Source of the DNA: Shimia gijangensis
GTDB taxonomy: Bacteria > Pseudomonadota > Alphaproteobacteria > Rhodobacterales > Rhodobacteraceae
Direction of reading: 5' to 3'
NCBI RefSeq assembly: GCF_900142085.1
Contig: NZ_FQZQ01000007.1
Span: forward strand, 62,001-126,000
DNA length: 64,000 nucleotides
Shown: positions 49,171 through 57,760 of the stretch, one piece after another
Numbering within the stretch: the stretch's first letter is position 1
Layout: each line of letters begins with the position of its first letter
Notes under the pieces: generated by a model
Database searches by the model: none
Told to the model about the DNA's origin: nothing
What the model saw: the letters and a program-made list of their open reading frames with translations, nothing else
Position numbers and translations under genes: made by a program

Positions 49171-49195
49171 GCGAGTACTTTTTGCAAGATGAAGC
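49171..49195 (+). repeat. Recurrent gene-end motif, copy 4
   Basis: GCGAGTACTTTTTGCAAGA followed by TGAAGC, 14 bases after the folD stop. See 4087-4111 and 33585-33610. Confidence 0.45.
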
Positions 49196-49198
49196 TGG

Positions 49199-49218
49199 GG
49201 CGGCTCAAAGGAGCCGCC
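49199..49218. terminator. Bidirectional terminator between folD and the thioesterase
   Basis: GGCGGCTC (49199-49206) pairs perfectly with GAGCCGCC (49211-49218), 4-base loop, between two convergent genes. The plus-strand T-tract is weak (CTGTCTATTT). Confidence 0.7.
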
Positions 49219-49222
49219 CTGT

Positions 49223-49651
49223 CTATTTGGGCAGAACGGGCACCATCGTGCCGGTCAACACAGCGATATGGCGATCCCCATCTTCGGTTTCTGCATAAAC
49301 ATCTGACTGCACGATCACCAGACGTCGCCCCGGTTTGATCACCCGACCTTCGGCGCGCAATCGGTGCCCCATGGCCGGGGCCAGAAGATTGATTTTGATT
49401 TCGGCGGTCAGGACTTCGGCGTTGCCGGGCATTACGGTCAAAGCCGCATATCCGGCGGCAGTATCTCCAAGCGCAAAGGTCAGAGCCGCATGGCCAAAAC
49501 CTTGTTGCTGGGTGAAAGCTGGTAGTATGGGCGCGGCTAATGTGACAGCTCCCGAACTTATGTTCACAATTTCGGCACCTATCGAGTCCATCATGGACTG
49601 TGCAAAAAAACTCGCAGTAATCTTTTCTTTCATTTCAGGTGATAAAGTCAC
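49223..49651 (-). CDS. PaaI-family hot-dog thioesterase
   Basis: 142 residues. Hot-dog fold with the PaaI-type block QGFGHAALTFALGDTAAGYAAL (split here; the usual HGG is replaced by FGH) and LTAEIKINLLAPAMG. Acts on acyl-CoA or aryl-CoA thioesters in the cytoplasm. The start is GTG at 49651 with GGGGAAAG upstream; an ATG six codons inside (MKEKITASF) is the alternative. Convergent with folD. Substrate not inferable from neighbours. Confidence 0.85.
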   Translation of the reverse strand: MTLSPEMKEKITASFFAQSMMDSIGAEIVNISSGAVTLAAPILPAFTQQQGFGHAALTFALGDTAAGYAALTVMPGNAEVLTAEIKINLLAPAMGHRLRAEGRVIKPGRRLVIVQSDVYAETEDGDRHIAVLTGTMVPVLPK

Positions 49652-49760
49652 GTTCTTTCCCCTTATGGGTCCTGGGAGAATTTGAAAGACTCAGACCAAC
49701 CTGACTTGGTGCCTGAATGAAATGGGCTGCCGCCACGGAGGAATATGGACAGGGTGGACT

Positions 49761-50435
49761 GTGAATAACAACAAATTAATCATTCTTCGCAAGACATACG
49801 CTTCGCTATTGTCACCGATCTGTCTCACGATTTGGATTGTTGCCACTGTGGTGGCCATCGTGGCGGGGCCTTTCGGGACTTTTTCGGTGCTCGCTTTTCT
49901 TGAACGTCTGGCCTTTTGGGGCCTGATTTCAAGCACTTCCATTGTTTTGGGATATGCTGGGGTGGCGGTGGCCAATATGCTGTGGTCGGATGATCGCGCC
50001 ATCACCCGCAATCTTGTCGGCGCGGCCTTGGCAATTCTTGTCATTACGACAAATGTCTGGGCGATTTCACAAATGCCCGTATGGGGACCAGAGGAACGGC
50101 CCGGATTTGGCCTGCTGATGAGCTATATTACTTTGATTACGGGCGCGGCCAGCCTGGTCAAATATCTGGCCCAAACGGCATTGCCATGGGCTGTGGAAAC
50201 TCCGGTTGCCAAGAATATTGCGCATGCCTCGCCACGTTTGATGCGCCGGATACCTGACGCGGCTGACAAATTCGTTTTGCACCTGTCGGTTCAGGATCAT
50301 TTGGTTGAGGTAACGACCCAGGAAGAAACGCACTTAATTCGAATGCGTTTTCGAGATGCCCTTGATGAGCTGGATGGGGTCGAAGGTTACCGGGTACATC
50401 GCTCGCATTGGGTTGCCTCTTCGGCTGTGGATTAG
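49761..50435 (+). CDS. Membrane LytTR-type transcriptional regulator, ended early by an in-frame amber codon
   Basis: 224 residues. Four transmembrane helices (about 16-42, 50-72, 85-104, 118-140) are followed by a cytoplasmic LytTR DNA-binding domain starting at about 165 (RIPDAADKFVLHLSVQDHLVEV ... YRVHRSHWVA, split here). The frame stops at TAG 50433-50435, inside the domain, two strands short of its usual end. Translation in the same frame beyond the TAG restores the missing part (see next entry). The start is taken as GTG 49761 (AGGG upstream); ATG 49722 is also possible. As it stands the protein is probably unable to bind DNA normally; either a pseudogene, a sequence error or suppressed amber. 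Confidence 0.78.
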   Translation: MNNNKLIILRKTYASLLSPICLTIWIVATVVAIVAGPFGTFSVLAFLERLAFWGLISSTSIVLGYAGVAVANMLWSDDRAITRNLVGAALAILVITTNVWAISQMPVWGPEERPGFGLLMSYITLITGAASLVKYLAQTALPWAVETPVAKNIAHASPRLMRRIPDAADKFVLHLSVQDHLVEVTTQEETHLIRMRFRDALDELDGVEGYRVHRSHWVASSAVD

Positions 50436-50540
50436 ATCGAAAAAGACCAATCCCGTCTGTTTTTAAAGTTGATCAATGGCACCCGCGTTCCGGTGAGCCG
50501 TGGCTATCGCCCGGTTTTGGAAGACGCCGGTCTGATCTAG
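50433..50540 (+). other. In-frame continuation of the LytTR domain after the amber codon
   Basis: Reading through TAG gives 34 more codons (IEKDQSRLFLKLINGTRVPV, then SRGYRPVLEDAGLI) and ends at TAG 50538-50540. VPVSRGYRPVLE is the classical C-terminal LytTR strand, proving that this segment belonged to the same gene. A Lys AAG to TAG change would be one way to produce the interruption. Confidence 0.8.
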
Positions 50541-51199
50541 CGCGCCATTGCAACAAGACGCGGGGTTTGGCCAGTGACAATGGCTCGGGCTTCTGGGCGC
50601 ATCAGTTTGGTCAAAGCCTCATCGGTGCTGCGCAACCCGCCTGTATAGGTGCCAAAAGCAGGCAGGATCACCCTGTCAGAATCAAACAAAAACGCCGGAC
50701 GTGAGATCGTGCGCAATCGTGTTTGGACCTGAACCTTTGGATGATAGTGGCCTGAAATTTCACCGCTTTTCCCCGGCTTTGCAATATGGCGAAAGCTCAG
50801 AGGGGGCAAGGGAAGTTCGGCCAGATGGCTGCCACCAAGATCAATAGGGCCGGGATCATGGTTGCCTTCGATCCAGACCCAGCGTCGACCGGCCTGAAGG
50901 CGTGAGACCCACAATCGGTCCTGTTCGGGCAAGGCTTCTGCCGCCGCCCGGTCATCGAAACTGTCGCCCAGACATATGATCGTGCCTGCATTGGTCAGGC
51001 GCAGATCACTTTCCAATCTGGTCAGCGTATCGCGTGTTTCATAAGGGGGCAGGCTGGGTCCGCCGCGGCGGGCAGTGCGTTCGCTTTTCCCCAGATGCAG
51101 ATCGGAAACGCATAGAATATTGCGGTCCTCCCACCACAATGCGCCAGAACCAAGGGCGATCAGCTGGGCACCAGCAAGGGTGAAGGGAACTCCGTTCAT
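50537..51199 (-). CDS. pdeM: Ligase-associated DNA damage response endonuclease PdeM
   Basis: 220 residues, calcineurin-like metallophosphoesterase. Metal-binding motifs: VSDLHLGKSE (D-x-H), ICLGDSFDD (GD), IEGNHDP (GNHD) and GEISGHYHPK (GHxH). PdeM proteins accompany an Lhr-like helicase and often an ATP-dependent DNA ligase with an exonuclease; here the helicase lies 82 bases upstream on the same strand but no ligase is in the window. The stop codon overlaps the end of the LytTR continuation on the other strand. Confidence 0.93.
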   Translation of the reverse strand: MNGVPFTLAGAQLIALGSGALWWEDRNILCVSDLHLGKSERTARRGGPSLPPYETRDTLTRLESDLRLTNAGTIICLGDSFDDRAAAEALPEQDRLWVSRLQAGRRWVWIEGNHDPGPIDLGGSHLAELPLPPLSFRHIAKPGKSGEISGHYHPKVQVQTRLRTISRPAFLFDSDRVILPAFGTYTGGLRSTDEALTKLMRPEARAIVTGQTPRLVAMAR

Positions 51200-51281
51200 G
51201 ACGCTATTGGTGACCTAAATAGGGCGCAGGAGCAAGGGGTAGCAGGAGGTGGCCGCCCCAAGTCTTTTCGACCAAACCAGG

Positions 51282-53696
51282 TTACGGTTGCAGCCCGGCT
51301 TCTCGCATGACGTCCGCGCTTTCTTCGGCCAACAGGCGTTCCTCGGCATCGCCGTCGATTCGCACCTTGCCAACTTCAAGAAACAGTGGGGCGGCAAGCG
51401 GAGTGACATGATCCAGACCGACCAGATCAATGCGCCCGTCCACGCGCGCCAGCATTTCTTCAATACGAGCAAAATCCACCAGACCCCGCATCGCTTCTTC
51501 GCGGGTGATCTGCATCATCAGATGATCGGGATCATATTTCAGCAAGGTGTCATAAAGGATGTCGCTGGAAAATGTGGCCTCCCGCCCGTTTTTCCGGGCC
51601 GAAGGCGTGTTGCGTTCAATCAGGCCCGCGATGGTGGCGACACCGCGAAACGTGCGTTTCATCAATGCATTCCCAGCAAGCCAGCCATCCAGACCGTCGC
51701 GCAAGACGTCTGCATCAAACAGGGAGCTGGGATCGGTGACCGCATCCAGTCCCCAGATCAACGTGGCATAGTCGGTGGCCACAAATCCCATGGGTGCCAG
51801 CCCCATATCTTCCATGCGTTTGGTTAACAGCAGGCCTAGCGTTTGTTGCGCGTTACGTCCGGCAAACCCATAGATGCAAAGGTTTTCCCGCCCGTCGCGG
51901 GGAAAGCTTTCCACCAAAAGCCTGTCGGATTGCGGCAGTCGGGACAGGTCGCGTTGCAGGTTAAGCCAATCGGCCGTGTGTTGCGGCAACTCGGGCCAGT
52001 CTTGGTGTTGAAACAGGCGCAGGATGCGTTGCGACAGTTGGGTTGAGGTCGAAAATTTGGTGCCCATAAAGGTGGCGATTTTGGGCTTTTTACTGGCGTT
52101 GCGACTGACCTCAACGGTCATTTCGCGCAGCCCCTCATAGCGCACGATCTTGCCGCCGATTAGAAACGTGTCACCCGGCGACAACGAGGCCGCAAACCCT
52201 TCTTCCACTTCCCCCAGCGGTCTGCCACCCCGGGCGCGTTTCAGACGTACTTTGAGCGTATCAGTGTCCTGAATGGTGCCCGCATTCATCCGGATGCGCG
52301 CCGCAGCGCGCGGATCACGCAGCTGCCATAGACCTTCTGGTGTTTGCACCAGCCGTTGCCAGCGGTCATAGGCCCGCAGCGCATAACCGCCCGTGGCGCA
52401 GAAATCGAGGCAGGCATCGAATTGATCACGCAGAAGCGTTGCAAAGGCCCCGGCGCTGGTCATTTCCTTAAAGAGATCATCGGCCCGAAAGGGGCCCGAG
52501 GCCGCGGCCAGCAGGATATGCTGACACAGGACATCCCGGGGGCCGGGCCCATGGGTTTCCCCATCCAGATCATGGTCGCGCACGGCCTGAAGCGCGGCCA
52601 CACACTCAATGACTTCAAACCGGTTGGCCGGCACCAAAAGCGCCTTGGAGGGCGCGTTATAACGGTGATTGGCGCGCCCAATTCTCTGGACCAGCCGTTT
52701 TACGTTTTTCGGTGCACCCACTTGGATCACCAGATCCACGTCGCCCCAGTCGATGCCAAGATCCAGTGATCCCGTGCAGACAATTGCCCGCAAGTCCCCC
52801 CGCACCATCGCGGCCTCGACCCGCTCGCGTTGCTGGCGATCAAGACTGCCGTGATGGATGCCAATGGGCAGGCTGTCTTCATTGGCAAGCCACAGATTGT
52901 GAAAGAAAATCTCGGCCTGCGCGCGGGTGTTGTGGAAAATTAGCGTGGTGTTGTGTTGGCGAATTTGATCCATCACGGCAGGAATGGCATAACCCGCGCC
53001 GCCGCCTGACCAAGGCGGGGGCTCTTCGGTTTCCAACATAGAGATATCCGCATCCGGCCCCGGATCTGCGAGCAAAATATCGCAAGGGTCGGGATGGCGT
53101 GCCAGCAGGTTTGCAATCGCCTTGGGGTCGTCCACGGTTGCCGAAAGTCCGACGCGACGCAGGTCCGGGCAAAGCGTTTGCAATCGCGCCAGCGCCAACA
53201 TCAACTGATCTCCGCGTTTGCTTTCGGCCAGCGCATGAATTTCGTCGACAATCACCCGCTTCAGCCCCCGAAACATCCGCGGCGCATCCTCATAAGATGT
53301 TAATAACGCGAGGCTTTCCGGCGTGGTCAGCAGAATGTGTGGCGGATCAACACGTTGGGCCTTTTTACGGGTTTGCGAGGTGTCTCCGGTGCGATCCTCG
53401 ATGCGGATCGACAGGCCCATTTCTTCAACCGGAGTGCGCAAATTGCGTTTTATATCGGCGGCCAGCGCCTTCAATGGCGAGATATAGAGGGTGTGCAACC
53501 CGTCATGACCCTTCTCGGCCAAATCGACAAGGCTGGGTAAAAAGCCCGCCATGGTTTTGCCGCCACCGGTCGGCGCAATCAGCAACAGGCAGGGTGCATC
53601 GGCGCGCGTCAGCATGTCCAGCTGATGCGGATGTGCCTGCCAACCACGGCTGGCAAACCAGTTTTCAAAAACAGGGGGCAGGCCGCCTGGGGCCAA
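51282..53696 (-). CDS. Ligase-associated DNA damage response DEXH-box helicase (Lhr-type)
   Basis: 804 residues, superfamily 2. Walker A APTGGGKTMAGFLP, DEIH box VIVDEIHALAESKRGDQ, SAT motif VGLSATVDDP, motif VI QRIGRANHRYNAPS, then a winged-helix and Lhr-specific C-terminal region. The family acts in DNA repair with PdeM and ligase partners. Start is TTG at 53696, with GAGG 8 bases before it and only 3 bases after the arsR stop; this yields LPPVFENWFASRGW, the usual N-terminus. The arsR-helicase-pdeM order suggests one transcript. Confidence 0.93.
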   Translation of the reverse strand: MAPGGLPPVFENWFASRGWQAHPHQLDMLTRADAPCLLLIAPTGGGKTMAGFLPSLVDLAEKGHDGLHTLYISPLKALAADIKRNLRTPVEEMGLSIRIEDRTGDTSQTRKKAQRVDPPHILLTTPESLALLTSYEDAPRMFRGLKRVIVDEIHALAESKRGDQLMLALARLQTLCPDLRRVGLSATVDDPKAIANLLARHPDPCDILLADPGPDADISMLETEEPPPWSGGGAGYAIPAVMDQIRQHNTTLIFHNTRAQAEIFFHNLWLANEDSLPIGIHHGSLDRQQRERVEAAMVRGDLRAIVCTGSLDLGIDWGDVDLVIQVGAPKNVKRLVQRIGRANHRYNAPSKALLVPANRFEVIECVAALQAVRDHDLDGETHGPGPRDVLCQHILLAAASGPFRADDLFKEMTSAGAFATLLRDQFDACLDFCATGGYALRAYDRWQRLVQTPEGLWQLRDPRAAARIRMNAGTIQDTDTLKVRLKRARGGRPLGEVEEGFAASLSPGDTFLIGGKIVRYEGLREMTVEVSRNASKKPKIATFMGTKFSTSTQLSQRILRLFQHQDWPELPQHTADWLNLQRDLSRLPQSDRLLVESFPRDGRENLCIYGFAGRNAQQTLGLLLTKRMEDMGLAPMGFVATDYATLIWGLDAVTDPSSLFDADVLRDGLDGWLAGNALMKRTFRGVATIAGLIERNTPSARKNGREATFSSDILYDTLLKYDPDHLMMQITREEAMRGLVDFARIEEMLARVDGRIDLVGLDHVTPLAAPLFLEVGKVRIDGDAEERLLAEESADVMREAGLQP

Positions 53697-53699
53697 AAC

Positions 53700-54026
53700 C
53701 TAATCCTCGGTTGGGCCGCAGAACAGGCGGTACAGCATGCCGATCACTTCCGATGTGTTCTGGTCAGCGAGGCTATAGTAGATCGTTTTGCCATCCCGTC
53801 GCGTTGACACCAAACCCTCTTCACGCAAGCGCGCCAGCATCTGGCTGACCGCAGCCTGGCGGATTTCCAGCAGACTTTCCAATTCGCCCACTGACTTTTC
53901 GCCCGACCCCAGATGACACAGGATCATCAACCGGCCTTCATGGGCAAGTGTTTTCAGATAGGCTGCCGCCGCCGCAGCGCTACGCGCCATTTCAGAAGGT
54001 GGGGCAGGGGTTTTTTGCATGTTCAC
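53700..54026 (-). CDS. ArsR-family winged-helix transcriptional regulator
   Basis: 108 residues. ArsR HTH: LKTLAHEGRLMILCHLGSGE, then SVGELESLLEIRQAAVSQMLARLREEGLV (split here) and the wing RRDGKTIYYSL. Only one cysteine lies in the recognition area (LCHL), so a classic CxC arsenic site is absent; it resembles the BigR/SqrR sulfur-sensing or generic group, without the paired sensing cysteines visible. Start GTG 54026, with AGGA 8 bases upstream; in-frame ATG 54020 is an alternative. It probably controls itself and possibly the downstream helicase genes. Confidence 0.88.
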   Translation of the reverse strand: MNMQKTPAPPSEMARSAAAAAAYLKTLAHEGRLMILCHLGSGEKSVGELESLLEIRQAAVSQMLARLREEGLVSTRRDGKTIYYSLADQNTSEVIGMLYRLFCGPTED

Positions 54027-54259
54027 GGGTGCGTTCCTCAGGTCTTTGTTCTGATATAACACGGGATTTTGAACATGGCGAGATCAGGGCGTTCATTTCC
54101 TCAGAGGCGGAACGCAATGATCGTATTTTGAACAAGTTGCCCTTACTTGCAAGCGGATAAAGGACTATCCAATGAGCCAATGAAGCCCTATTATTTTGCC
54201 TTCAGCACTTGTTGTTTGGTTTTCATTAGTGAGATTTTTTGGAACTAGTTTTGGAGAAA

Positions 54260-54640
54260 ATGATAAAGAGTCTAGCCTTCTGCTTGGTGCTGTGTTTCTT
54301 GAGCTTGTCCATATCGTAACTAGTCCCATATTCCCTAAATGGCCCTGCAATGTCCTGTTTGACTGCTGCTAACGAGAATGGCGACGGTGAAGCCGTCGCT
54401 AGGTTTTACGCCAAAAGCAGTGGCAACTATGACGCGACATTAGATTACATTCTGAATAGCCATTTCCGCCTTCGAAATGAAACGGTTAGCGCCAACGGTG
54501 AAAACCGAAATCTAGTGTTTGTTACGAATTATGATAATCTCAGATGCTATTTAATGAACTCGTTTTCCAACGATGGGTCGATAATCCAAGTGGAAACCCA
54601 CCAACAAAACAGCCACACCATAATCGCAAAAATCCGGTAA
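54260..54640 (+). pseudogene. AT-rich secreted-protein gene interrupted by TAA after its signal peptide
   Basis: ATG at 54260 has a strong SD (TTGGAGAAA) and encodes a 19-residue hydrophobic signal-like peptide (MIKSLAFCLVLCFLSLSIS), then TAA (54317-54319). The same frame stays open afterwards for 10 codons and a further 96 residues from ATG 54350 to 54640 (NENGDGEAVARFYAKSSGNY ...). The inner ATG has no SD. So this looks like one secreted protein of about 125 residues broken by a single stop codon. No family recognised. The surrounding 54.06-54.75 kb is clearly more AT-rich than its neighbours, suggesting acquired DNA. Confidence 0.55.
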
Positions 54641-54743
54641 GCTGTTTCAGAGTTTCTGGGTTACTGTGACTGGCGCCGATCCGATGGTCAAAAGAACGTG
54701 AACGTTAGGCTTGATCCAGACGTATGCACATCGAAAAACTTAC

Positions 54744-55979
54744 CTACTCTCCCGTCACAGGCGGCGCACCGCCGACAAAGTTGTTGCCCCCCGCATAATC
54801 ACAAGGCGCGTCCTGCATTTCCAGATGCAGTCCTTTGCCAGTGAAAGGATGTGCGCGGGCGAGGTCTTCGTCGACCTCTATGCCCAGACCCGCCTCGGTC
54901 GGGGCCTCGATATAGCCATCCTCAACCTTAAAGCTGTGCTTGATCAGGCCATAGTGGAAATCGGTCTCGATGCTTTCGACCAGCAGGCAATTCGGGATCG
55001 ACACGCCCAGTTGGATATTGGCAGCCCACTCAATCGGTCCGGCATAAAAATGCGGTGCGATCTGGGCGTTATAGACCTCAGCAATCGCGGCGACCTTTTT
55101 CATTTCCCAGATACCACCTGCGCGCCCCAGTGCGGGTTGCAGGATCGTCGCCGCCCCCTGACGCAGCACCTCGGCAAACTCGGCCTTGGTGGTCAGGCGT
55201 TCTCCGGTGGCAATTGGCGTGGTGACCGCACGTGCGACTTTGGCCATCTCGCCGTAGTTATCCGGCGGGGTCGGCTCTTCGAACCACAACGGCGAATAGG
55301 GCTCCAGCGCCGTGCCCATGCGTATCGCGCCTGCCGTTGAGAATTGACCATGCGTGCCAAACAACAGATCGGCGCGGTCGCCCACGGCCTCACGGATGGC
55401 TTTGCAAAAGGCCACGGATTTGGTGATGTCATTCATCGACGGCATATGGCCACCGCGCATCGTATAGGGGCCAGCGGGGTCGAATTTCACTGCCGTATAA
55501 CCTTTGTCCACCGCAACCGTTGCCGCCTCGGCGGCCATTTCCGGCGAGGACCAGAATGCGTTGATGTCCTGATGCGGCAGTGGATAAAGATAGGTATAGG
55601 CGCGCAGACGGTCGTTCATCTTGCCACCGATCAGCGCATAGATCGGGCGGTCGCGATCTTTGCCAACAATATCCCAACACGCCATTTCCAAACCCGAAAA
55701 CGCGCCCATCACGGTCAGATCGGGCCGTTGTGTAAAGCCGGATGAATACGACCGGCGGAACAGCCTTTCGATGTTTTCGGGGTTTTCACCAAAGAAATAG
55801 CGCTCAAACAGATCGCGGATCACATGGGTCATGGCTTCGGGGCTGACCGAAGACGCATAGCATTCACCCCAGCCAACAATGCCGGTGTCCGAGGTGACTT
55901 TGACAAAAATCCAGTATCGCCCACCCCATCCGGGGGCCGGTGGCGCAGTGACGATGATGTCGAGGTCTTGTAGGCGCAT
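54744..55979 (-). CDS. Mandelate racemase/muconate lactonizing (enolase-superfamily) enzyme, probable sugar-acid dehydratase
   Basis: 411 residues. N-terminal capping domain (GYGECYASSV-like: VGWGECYASSVSPEAM), then the TIM barrel: TAVKFDPAGPY after the second strand, FGTHGQFSTAGAIR, metal-binding Glu in LWFEEPTPPDN, Glu in ATGERL, and His in IAPHFYAGPIEW. The GTHGQF motif and the barrel pattern are like galactonate-type dehydratases. It abstracts the proton alpha to a carboxylate, with Mg2+. ATG at 55979 has GGAGAG 5 bases upstream. No sugar transporter or kinase adjoins it, so the substrate remains open. Confidence 0.87.
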   Translation of the reverse strand: MRLQDLDIIVTAPPAPGWGGRYWIFVKVTSDTGIVGWGECYASSVSPEAMTHVIRDLFERYFFGENPENIERLFRRSYSSGFTQRPDLTVMGAFSGLEMACWDIVGKDRDRPIYALIGGKMNDRLRAYTYLYPLPHQDINAFWSSPEMAAEAATVAVDKGYTAVKFDPAGPYTMRGGHMPSMNDITKSVAFCKAIREAVGDRADLLFGTHGQFSTAGAIRMGTALEPYSPLWFEEPTPPDNYGEMAKVARAVTTPIATGERLTTKAEFAEVLRQGAATILQPALGRAGGIWEMKKVAAIAEVYNAQIAPHFYAGPIEWAANIQLGVSIPNCLLVESIETDFHYGLIKHSFKVEDGYIEAPTEAGLGIEVDEDLARAHPFTGKGLHLEMQDAPCDYAGGNNFVGGAPPVTGE

Positions 55980-56169
55980 GATCTCTCTCCGTTTGTACCT
56001 CACGGTGGCGTGGTCAGACCCCCTGCGCAAGGCTGAAAGCGGCAAAGATTTGTCGGGAACGGGTGGTGAGACCGAAATCTGACGTTAAGTCAGCCGTGAC
56101 AGATGGGTGGGTTTCTCGCCAAAGTCAGTGACAGGTTCGGTCCTAATGATCCCTTGGGAGGGCAACACG

Positions 56170-57615
56170 ATGTTTAAGCGTATTTTGGCGGCCATAGCGG
56201 TTTTGGTTTTGGGGCTGGTCGCCGTGATCGCCGTAAAGACATTCCTTTACACCCCTCCTGAGATTGCCGAAACACCCCCCTTTGAGTTGGCGGTCGACAC
56301 AGATCAAGTTGTGCAGGACATGGCCAAGGCCGTGCGATTCAAGACCGTGTCGACGGATATGACCCACCCTGATTTTCCGGCTTTTCTGGACTTTCTAAAG
56401 GCCACTTATCCCGGCGTTCATGCCACCATGGAGCGGGTTGAGCTAGATAAGATGACACCGCTTTACAAATGGCAGGGAAAAAATGCGGACCTGAAGCCGG
56501 TGTTGCTGGCGGCGCATTATGATGTTGTGCCTGTGGCGCCGTCTTCGCTCGATCAATGGGTGTACCCGCCATTTGAGGGAACGGTCTCTGATGGCTATGT
56601 CTGGGGACGCGGCACGCTGGACAATAAGGGCGCGCTGATCACGCTGATGGCCACCGCTGAGCAACTGATCGCAGATGGGTTTACCCCGGAACGCACAATC
56701 TACTTCGCCTTTGGCGGCGACGAAGAGGTGGGCGGAGAAGGGGCCATCGCCGTGGCCAAGTACCTGACCTCACAAGGTGTTCAGCTGGCCTGGGCCTTGG
56801 ACGAAGGGTCCTTTGTGCTCGACAAGATTATCCCCGGATTAGAAGTGCCTGTGGCCAGCATCAACCTGTCGGAAAAGGGCTATGTCACCATGACGCTTGT
56901 GGCGAACGGGGCGGGCGGGCATTCGTCTATGCCGCCGCGTGAAACCGCCGTTGGGCAAGTGGCCCGTGCGGTGCACCGCCTGCAGGAAAACCCCGTGCCC
57001 GGGGGGCTGACGGGTGTCTCTGCCGAGTTCTTTGATGCGCTTGGCCGTCATTTTACGCTGGATAAACGCGCGATTTTTGCCAACCGCTGGCTGTTTGATC
57101 CGGTGCTAGAGGGCATCCTGTCGGGCGCTTCGTCCACGGACGCGATGCTGCGGACAACAACGGCGCCAACCATGCTGTCGGGCTCGCCTAAGGAAAACGT
57201 TTTGGCCATGCGGGCCACAGCAACGATCAATTTCCGTCTGCACCCGCGTGACTCGGTCGATGATATTATCGAACACGTCCGCCGCACCATTGATGACGAC
57301 AAGATTGAGATCGTGGTGAACCGCGAGTTTGCCTCGCCCGCGTCGCCCGTGTCGGATTCCAGCGGCCCCGGTTATCTTGATGTCGAAGCGTCTATCCGCG
57401 AAGCCTTTGGCCCCATTGCCACCGTGCCCGGCCTGACCATCGCCGCCACGGATGCGCGCCACTATGCCAAAGCCGCCGATGCCGCCTATCGCATCAACCC
57501 ATTCAAAATCACCAACGATGATCTGGTTCGGTTTCACGGATTGAATGAGCGTTTGTCGATTGAGAACATTCAGGCCGGGATCAACTTTTACGCGGCATTG
57601 ATTGGACGGCAGTAG
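56170..57615 (+). CDS. M20-family carboxypeptidase (PM20D1/CPS-like), membrane anchored
   Basis: 481 residues. An N-terminal hydrophobic segment (about 3-24, ILAAIAVLVLGLVAVIAV) anchors or exports it. The zinc peptidase core has LLAAHYDVVPV (metal His and following Asp), GRGTLDNKGALI (bridging Asp), GGDEEVGGEGA (catalytic and metal Glu) and the C-terminal metal His in ATDARHYAK. The family hydrolyses or condenses N-acyl amino acids and peptides. ATG 56170 is chosen because GGGAGGG lies 7 bases upstream. The last 98 codons and 49 bases after the stop are duplicated almost perfectly at 60014-60358. Confidence 0.9.
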   Translation: MFKRILAAIAVLVLGLVAVIAVKTFLYTPPEIAETPPFELAVDTDQVVQDMAKAVRFKTVSTDMTHPDFPAFLDFLKATYPGVHATMERVELDKMTPLYKWQGKNADLKPVLLAAHYDVVPVAPSSLDQWVYPPFEGTVSDGYVWGRGTLDNKGALITLMATAEQLIADGFTPERTIYFAFGGDEEVGGEGAIAVAKYLTSQGVQLAWALDEGSFVLDKIIPGLEVPVASINLSEKGYVTMTLVANGAGGHSSMPPRETAVGQVARAVHRLQENPVPGGLTGVSAEFFDALGRHFTLDKRAIFANRWLFDPVLEGILSGASSTDAMLRTTTAPTMLSGSPKENVLAMRATATINFRLHPRDSVDDIIEHVRRTIDDDKIEIVVNREFASPASPVSDSSGPGYLDVEASIREAFGPIATVPGLTIAATDARHYAKAADAAYRINPFKITNDDLVRFHGLNERLSIENIQAGINFYAALIGRQ

Positions 57616-57665
57616 GGGATTATGCCGCGGCGCCGCTGAAGTGAGGAACGTCCGCTTCGAGCCCA
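57321..57665 (+). repeat. 345-bp direct repeat, parent copy (3' end of the M20 gene)
   Basis: Matches 60014-60358 at a constant offset of 2693 bases with only three mismatches seen (57546, 57626, 57642), about 99.1% identity. This copy is inside the intact M20 gene and so is the source. The left border has a 7-base shared sequence, CCGCGAG. Confidence 0.95.
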
Positions 57666-57760
57666 TTTCAGACGTCACTTTTTGTGTCAGACCAGCCCAT
57701 TCCGTCGGCAATCTCTCGCGTTCTAGACGCGCAGCCATCCTTTAAGGTAAGTTCTACGCA

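Noticed and set aside
50433-50435. Amber codon as a pyrrolysine site in the LytTR gene
   Set aside because: No pyl genes are in the window, the MttB-family gene here has no amber codon, and LytTR proteins do not use pyrrolysine. A mutation or sequence error is simpler.
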